A stretch of DNA of 64,000 nucleotides from Gnetum montanum (lineage: Eukaryota; Streptophyta; Gnetopsida; Gnetales; Gnetaceae), in the NCBI GenBank assembly GCA_015680685.1, contig MNCI01011864.1, forward strand, positions 499,247-563,246. Direction: 5' to 3'. The notes under the pieces were generated by a model. That model did not search any database, was not told the origin of the DNA, and saw nothing but the letters and a program-made list of their open reading frames with translations. The position numbers and the translations under genes were made by a program. This document shows, in pieces, positions 58,691 to 64,000 of the stretch. The first letter of the stretch is position 1. Each line of letters starts with the position of its first letter.

Positions 58691-60715
58691 AATGACATTA
58701 TCTTCACAATAAAGCTAAAATAAACTTGTGATCATTATGCCTAAATAGAAAAGTGAAGAACCAAGTGGAAATGAAAAGGGTGTGACATCAAGGGTATTTA
58801 TGGATTCTCTAAGGCTATTGCTATAAGTTTTATCATGTTGTTCAGTTGTATTATTTACTTGAGTACTAACAAAAAAATTGAAGTATGTCTAAAATAAGTG
58901 CTTCCTTACCATGTTACTCGAAAGACATGGTACCCATGTGTAAAGATAGTTCATTGGTAAGGTTGACACAGTAATAACATAGTAAATGTATAGAATAAGA
59001 ATTTCTAGGGGCTCCACTAGAAAGACATGTTACCTATGCTTGAAGTTAGGAAACTTCTTAGAAATTTAACAAAAATAAAAAGTGTGCTAGTAATAAACTA
59101 CTTCCTTAAACTTCATTACCAAGTGATTAATATTTCTTGCAATTGTGGTAGTCTTATGGTTGTTAGTTTTGGGATGATGTAATTTGATGTCACTGGTAAG
59201 TGGTATGGAGTGGCTTTGGATCTTAGATGAAAAGGCTAACGGTTACTTTAACTATACATAACACACAAGAATCCATTATGCCTATGGTAAGCCACTTCAC
59301 ATTCCATTTTTTACAATCCTTTCTACTTCCATTCCACATCACTATTGTGTATAATCAAAATTCAATGGTTTTGTATAATATAGTGTTATTTTATCATTTA
59401 GATGATACTAACATGTGTGTTTTGCAAGCCAGGTCTGTTTTACATTCAACTCCTTGAGTGCTTACAAACACTTCTAGGTGTGGTTATATAAGGACACAAA
59501 GGACTAAATCCTACTTTAGGGAGGATCCACTTGTATAACTCTTGTGCTTCATACTTGATGACCAATTCCATATCATCTTGTGTCTCCAAGACATTTAAAT
59601 CATCAATTTTCACTTTCCTATATTCTCATAACTCATCACAATTTTGGCAATCCCTTCAACCATCTCCTATATATCTCATTGACTTTATTTGCCATATTCC
59701 TTCTTTTACAAGCTTTTCATACCAAATTTTCATATTTGAGCATCATCTATGATCAAACACCCTTCAGACCACCTCTACATCTTCCAAACTATCCATTTAG
59801 CCTAATTTTTCCATCAAAAATTGCTTAAAATCCAAAAAAAATTTACAGGGACATCATAGCTATAATGTATTATGCCCTAAAACATCATAGCTACAATGTC
59901 ATATCTATGATGTATTTGATATAAACTATCTATATATATGCTTTGGAGCTAGAAAATTTTTCATTTTCCACATTTCTAGCGAGGGGAGTTCATGCTATTT
60001 TTCTAACCCTCTAGTAGCCAAGCTTCCATGCACCATAACTCTCTCACTATAGCTTTTATGATCATAAAGTGACCAACTCAATCATTGGGGAGAGTGGTGT
60101 GCATAAACAAGTCAAATTGTATCAGAATTCTCTAACACTAGAAGAGTGTATTAAGGGTAAGAATTGGAATAAACAAGCATATTTTGATCAATTAATTAAA
60201 AAAAAGCTAATAAGCCTAACTAATTCTCCTAGCCAATGATCCAATTACATAATAAATAAGGAAGTGATAACTGTGAAAAGTCTTAACAATCAAAAGGACA
60301 ATAAATAAATGTTTTTTTATGAATTTTTTCTAATTCTACAATCATAATGAGAGCTATAAATAATAATAAGGATAAAAATTGGATGAAAACCAAGAACCCG
60401 AAAGAGGATCATGAATCATTAGGGACCTATTTAAAATCCTTCAAAAATTTAAAAAAATCCTTTATGATTACAAATGGCTTCTAAGAGACCTACATTGAAA
60501 GGACCCTCATAGTAAGGAAGCAAATGACCAAGAGGTAGAGGTAGAGGACAAGTTGGAGAACAAACACCATATGCAGAGTAGGAGGCTTAATCTTTCAGCA
60601 TCCATTAGCAAACACCTGCAATTAAACACTCTACGGAGGCTGAGGTTAAAGCACCACCAGCTCAAGAGTAAGAACACTACCTCACACTATCAATAGAATG
60701 TTTCCAATGAGAATC
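58690..60715 (+). repeat. family X leader and gag start, third copy
   Basis: Matches 31,270-33,330 over about 2 kb: CACAATAAA, AAAGTGAAGAACCAAGTGG, AAAAGGGTGTGACAT, TATGCCTATGGTAAG, the TATA-like block near 59,920 and the gag N-terminus from 60,474 (MASKRPTLKGPS). It stops at about 60,715, just before the Sirevirus-like LTR boundary, so it is truncated. Confidence 0.65.
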
Positions 60716-60734
60716 AAGAACTTAGAAGGGGGGT

Positions 60735-61933
60735 TGAATAAGTTTCCCAATTCAAACAAGGTCTAGCCACCAAATTAAACATAATATTTACATGGCTCCC
60801 CAACTTGGGTAGTCCACACTCAGAGTATAGATTCCTTGCATACCTCCAAACTTTGTTTCTTCTAAAATGTGGTTTAACAAACACCACAACCCTTACAAGA
60901 TTTGAGCTCTACTATAAAGAGTTTTGTTGTTACAAAATCTCTCAAAATCACAAGGTCCCAACAATCTCAAAAAGTGGTTTGAAGGGCACCACATCCTATA
61001 CAAGCTTTGAGCTTCACTCCAAAGTGTTTTTTCATTATGAAACCACTCAACCTAGCAAGGTCCTAACAAGCTTAGAATGTGGTTTCAAGGATCCCATAGC
61101 CTTTACAAAATTGAGCTCTACTCCAAAGTATTTTAACACTACAAAATCACTCAATCCCATAGGATCTCGACAAGCTAAATACAGATGCCTTATCATAATA
61201 AGTACATCAACACTGTAGGGTAGCAACAAAAGGAAAGAAATTACTAGGAGAGAATGTAACTCAATTTACAAATTACTTGTACAAAGAAGTACAGTCTCAC
61301 GAAAAATCAAACAAATGATGTGACAATTCAAGTACACAAGTATAACAACATAAGATAGACAATGATGGCTTTGATGTTTACAATTCTTGCACTATTCCCA
61401 AGAGTTTGGAGTCTACTTATAATCTTAGAGTTTCCAAAAACACCTTGAAATTAGTGCAACGGATAGTGTAAACAGCTCCATTGAGATTGGAACATCCCTT
61501 TATATTCATCTTCAACTATGGGGAGACGTCTCCTTTCAAAATGGAATGTCTCTAGGGAGATGTTTCCTATTTTTGAAAGACATCTTCTTGTGAATGCACT
61601 CTTCTTAGCCAAGATGTCTTCTATTTCTTAGAGATGTCTTCTCAATTGTTGAGCTCTAGTCCTTGAGGCTTTCTCTTGTTTATTTGGCTTCTTCCCAATC
61701 CCTGGAGCATCTTCCTTTAGCTTGTACTTGTCATACATGTTGATGTTATCATATTCTTATGTGGTCTTTATAATGACATCTCTACGTAGATCTCATAACA
61801 TCTCAATGTAGATCTTGTTTTCAAATTCAACTCTTGTTCTAAAGTCTTTACTCATTTATGGTCTTGCTAGACTACAAACACATTTTCATATTCTTCATTT
61901 TCCTTAAGGTTTTGACATACCAAAATATCAACA
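60735..61933 (-). repeat. Sirevirus (Ty1/copia)-like LTR
   Basis: On the minus strand a tract AAAGAGGGGGAGA is followed by TTGTTGATATTTTGG, the typical polypurine tract and LTR start of SIRE/Maximus-type copia elements. The other end is ATTCA next to ACCCCCC at about 60,735. No copia protein domain is visible. DNA to 62,160 (CTCCCCCTTTTTGGG near 62,122) resembles the 3' internal part of such elements. Confidence 0.45.
60850..61170 (+). repeat. 105-bp tandem repeat (three units)
   Basis: The anchor GTGGTTT falls at 60,869, 60,974 and 61,079, exactly 105 bases apart. Each unit contains a TTACAAG..GAGCT-CACTCCAAAG-type core and CTCAA..CAAGGTCC. Because 105 is divisible by three, the array creates the 137-codon open frame at 60,805-61,218, which is not a credible gene. 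Confidence 0.8.
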
Positions 61934-61934
61934 A

Positions 61935-61947
61935 TCTCCCCCTCTTT
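61935..61947 (-). other. polypurine tract, Sirevirus type
   Basis: The minus strand reads AAAGAGGGGGAGA directly before the LTR start. Confidence 0.5.
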
Positions 61948-62330
61948 GGTGATGTCCAAAACTTAAGAAAATGGGTTAGTATATCCCAAAGAAATATAGC
62001 ACAAAGATATTTGAAAGTTTAATGGCACAAATATATATATAGATATAACAAAGTATAATCCATCAATAAAATATATAAAGTTACCATGCTTGACATATTG
62101 ATTCTAACTAAATATTCTACTCTCTCCCCCTTTTTGGGCAACACCCAAAAGGAGGTGGGGAAAATGATAAGGCCTAACCATAATTCTCAATAAAGTTGCA
62201 ACATAGTTGCATAACATCATATGACAATTTCATAGAAATACAAACATTTAGCTAAGGAAGAAAACTTGATGGATATTAGTTGAAGATTCTGATGAGTGGC
62301 GAGGTACCCCTACACTCAACCATACGAAAC
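61948..62330. other. spacer, no gene seen
   Basis: The first ~210 bases may be 3' internal DNA of the Sirevirus-like element. The rest, to the approximate end of LTR E, shows no domain on either strand. Confidence 0.35.
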
Positions 62331-62713
62331 GAGCGTAGCATGCGCGATCCGGTCGAACTCCACAAACTAAATGCCTACACGCCCCATGGAACACTTGGCG
62401 TTAATCATTCATTGTCTTCCTAGACTTACTTGTAGTTATCACGGTGTATAGTTAAGTAAGTTCGAGGTATATGATTTTTATGGTCTTTTATGGTTTATGT
62501 CTTCTATGCTATCAAGGTGAAGGGTTGAGAGAGCTAACTAACTCTAACTAAGGACTAAGTCTAAATTAACTAGTGTCAACATCCGTTCCCACTTACCGTA
62601 CACACCCTGAACTATGCAACTGTGGCTACCAAATGCTAATCGTTATTGGGATCACCACACGTAATGCATGTGCTTGAAGTGGTCGTACTGAGGCACTTAA
62701 CTAGCCTAAACAT

Positions 62714-62884
62714 GATGAGCAGCCGATTCCTTGACTAGCCGTACACATCCGTAGATGCTCGTAATCAAGTCGTACTCATTCTGCATTCTAGGAGATAAGG
62801 GTGAGAGAAACTAATTACGATGAGCAGCAGATTCCTTGATTCGCCGTACACATTCGTCAATGCTCGTAATCAAGTTGTACTCAT
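62714..62884. repeat. 66-base direct repeat within LTR E, offset 105 bases
   Basis: GATGAGCAGC..GATTCCTTGA..CGTACTCAT occurs at 62,714-62,779 and 62,819-62,884 with few differences. Confidence 0.75.
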
Positions 62885-63060
62885 GTCGTGCTAATACAGG
62901 TAATAAATAATAGGTAGGAAATAACATGTAATAAACCTATTCCATGCACTTCAAGGTTTATCCACAAAGCTCGTCTTTATTGCCATACACAANTGCGGCG
63001 GCCACAATATCGCAGTGCATGCGATATTGTGTCTCATCATACCCCCATGACTNTCCGCCT

Positions 63061-63071
63061 CTTATTTATAG
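63061..63071 (-). promoter_or_regulatory. TATA box of LTR E
   Basis: CTATAAATAAG on the minus strand, about 70 bases from the LTR start. Confidence 0.6.
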
Positions 63072-63102
63072 ATTTGGCGACGGACCGTGATATTGCGGCG
63101 GC

Positions 63103-63131
63103 CACAATATCGTGGTGCATGCGATATTGTG
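63103..63131. repeat. perfect 10-bp inverted repeat in LTR E U3
   Basis: CACAATATCG (63,103-63,112) and CGATATTGTG (63,122-63,131) flank nine bases. A near copy lies at 63,003-63,031. Confidence 0.7.
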
Positions 63132-63139
63132 TCTCATCA

Positions 63140-64000
63140 TACCCCCATGACTGAATGAAAACTTGTCCTTGAGTTCCTTATAATAATATTGGGAAGGTAT
63201 TGAATTATTGAGGGAATGGAACTAATGGGATGACATGTGAACGGATCATCATTACAAGACTTGACAAAACTGGTGTTCATGAAAACAAGGGTGAACACCT
63301 TATTACAATGACATCAGGCCTTAGTTGGCAGCTGAGAAAGAGAGAGAGAAAGAAGTGTTGCTGCTGCCAACGCCAAGATTGCACCTTCGTTACCCATCCA
63401 TAAGCGCTTCATCGATCTTGCTCCTTGCATAGCTACTTNAGATTGCACCTTCGTTACCCATCCATAAGCGCTTCATCGATCTTGCTCCTTGCATAGCTGC
63501 TTTCAGTGTTGCTCCACTCCAAGTGTTTGCTCCAGATCCAATCCTTTGTTTGTATGATTTCGATCTGCACACACAACACAATCTTAATTAGCAAGGGCAA
63601 ATGAATCATCATGTAATTGATACCTTACTTCGATGTAAATTCATTGGCTAGGTTGTGGTATGGCTGATACAGATTTGGGAATATATTGATGATGACTACC
63701 GAAGGTGTAGGGGTTAGGAAGAAAATCAAAAAATTTCAGGGCTAGGAGAAAATCAAAAAAAGTGGGCCCCGTACCCCCATGACTAATCACGAACCACTGG
63801 TAGCATTAGAATGGAGAAAGAATAGGAGTAAGAAAGATAGATAAAAAGGGACAACGGTAACGTCAATAAAGTGGATGTCAAGATGGAAATGAACAAAAGA
63901 AATTACATTGCAAAAATGTTAGGGGAAAGAATTTAACTAATGCTCTAAATAGGAATGTCAGTGGGTCCTCCCCAAAGCAGGCTCATGCCCTTAATGCCCT
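63140..64000 (-). other. internal 3' region upstream of LTR E
   Basis: No coding domain. The far end (minus strand from 64,000) reads AGGGCATTAAGGGCATGAGC and CTTTGGGGAGGACCCAC, matching the family X leader at about 32,050-32,095 and 59,490-59,530. A second GTCATGGGGGTA occurs at about 63,769-63,780. A single N at 63,439 is flanked by duplicated sequence. Confidence 0.45.

Larger units (their letters stand above)
62330..63139 (-). repeat. LTR E of family X, minus strand, CpG-rich
   Basis: The minus strand reads GTCATGGGGGTA then TGATGAGAC, the same junction as LTR A (30,403-30,423), preceded in both by CAAGTTTTCATT. A TATA box CTATAAATAAG lies at 63,071-63,061. Unlike all other LTRs in the window it is rich in CpG, so it is probably younger or less methylated. 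The inner end is approximate. Two Ns and a duplicated 59-base block interrupt the U3. Confidence 0.6.

Noticed and set aside
60805-61218. 137-codon open frame
   Set aside because: Produced by a tandem repeat with a period divisible by three; no recognisable domain.
1-64000. tRNA, rRNA, CRISPR or organellar sequence
   Set aside because: Both strands were read for the expected conserved stretches and none was found; the matches near 41,133 and 27,121 are primer-binding sites only.

Overview
This window is retrotransposon-dominated nuclear DNA from a seed plant. It holds plant-lineage Ty3/gypsy elements (one Tat/Ogre-like pair, one chromovirus, one Athila-like element), an L1-type LINE, a Sirevirus-like LTR and AT-rich repeat DNA. 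I see no intact host gene, rRNA, tRNA, CRISPR array or organellar DNA. Very large elements, deep decay and nested insertions suggest a large-genome species, possibly a gymnosperm; the species is inference only. Almost every reading frame is broken. Many in-frame stops are TAG at positions where the family has Gln or Trp, as expected from C-to-T decay of methylated DNA.

Layout. (1) 1-16,815 (+): a giant Tat-lineage element (element 1) with its 5' LTR just outside the window: gag, protease, a 6-kb interval carrying an antisense gene, RT, RNase H, a second (archaeal-type) RNase H, integrase, 3' tandem repeats, polypurine tract and 3' LTR. (2) 16,816-28,549 (-): a second copy (element 2) in the opposite orientation, with the same antisense gene, protease, gag, primer-binding site and 5' LTR; its pol and 3' LTR are missing here. 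The simplest reading is that element 1 inserted into element 2. (3) 28,550-36,860 (+): a gag-only coiled-coil LTR family (called X here), interrupted at 28,549 by element 2, so three insertions are nested. (4) 36,885-37,830 (-): a LINE fragment with an L1-type ORF1 and endonuclease. (5) 38,200-38,830 (-): an unrecognised decayed coding stretch. (6) 40,062-46,275 (+): a chromovirus with 5' LTR, Met-type primer-binding site, gag-pol, chromodomain remnant and a truncated 3' LTR. (7) 46,280-51,227: very AT-rich DNA with a ~770-bp direct duplication, a small unrecognised minus-strand gene remnant and a strong foldback. (8) 51,228-58,289 (+): an Athila-like gag-pol element whose LTR resembles the family X LTR. 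(9) 58,690-60,715: another family X leader. (10) 60,735-61,947 (-): a Sirevirus-like LTR. (11) about 62,330-64,000 (-): a younger, CpG-rich family X LTR with single-N gaps flanked by duplicated sequence.

The main discovery candidate is the antisense gene inside the Tat elements. Two diverged copies (4,066-9,304 minus; 16,983-22,278 plus) align along their whole length. They share protein blocks, a common C-terminal end with a stop, an upstream TATA box, and six introns of 80-127 nt at matching positions, with GT..AG visible at five in both copies. The gene lies between protease and RT, and a strong sense-strand 3' splice site sits just before RT. It therefore looks like an intron-bearing gene carried backwards inside an Ogre-type intron of a retrotransposon.
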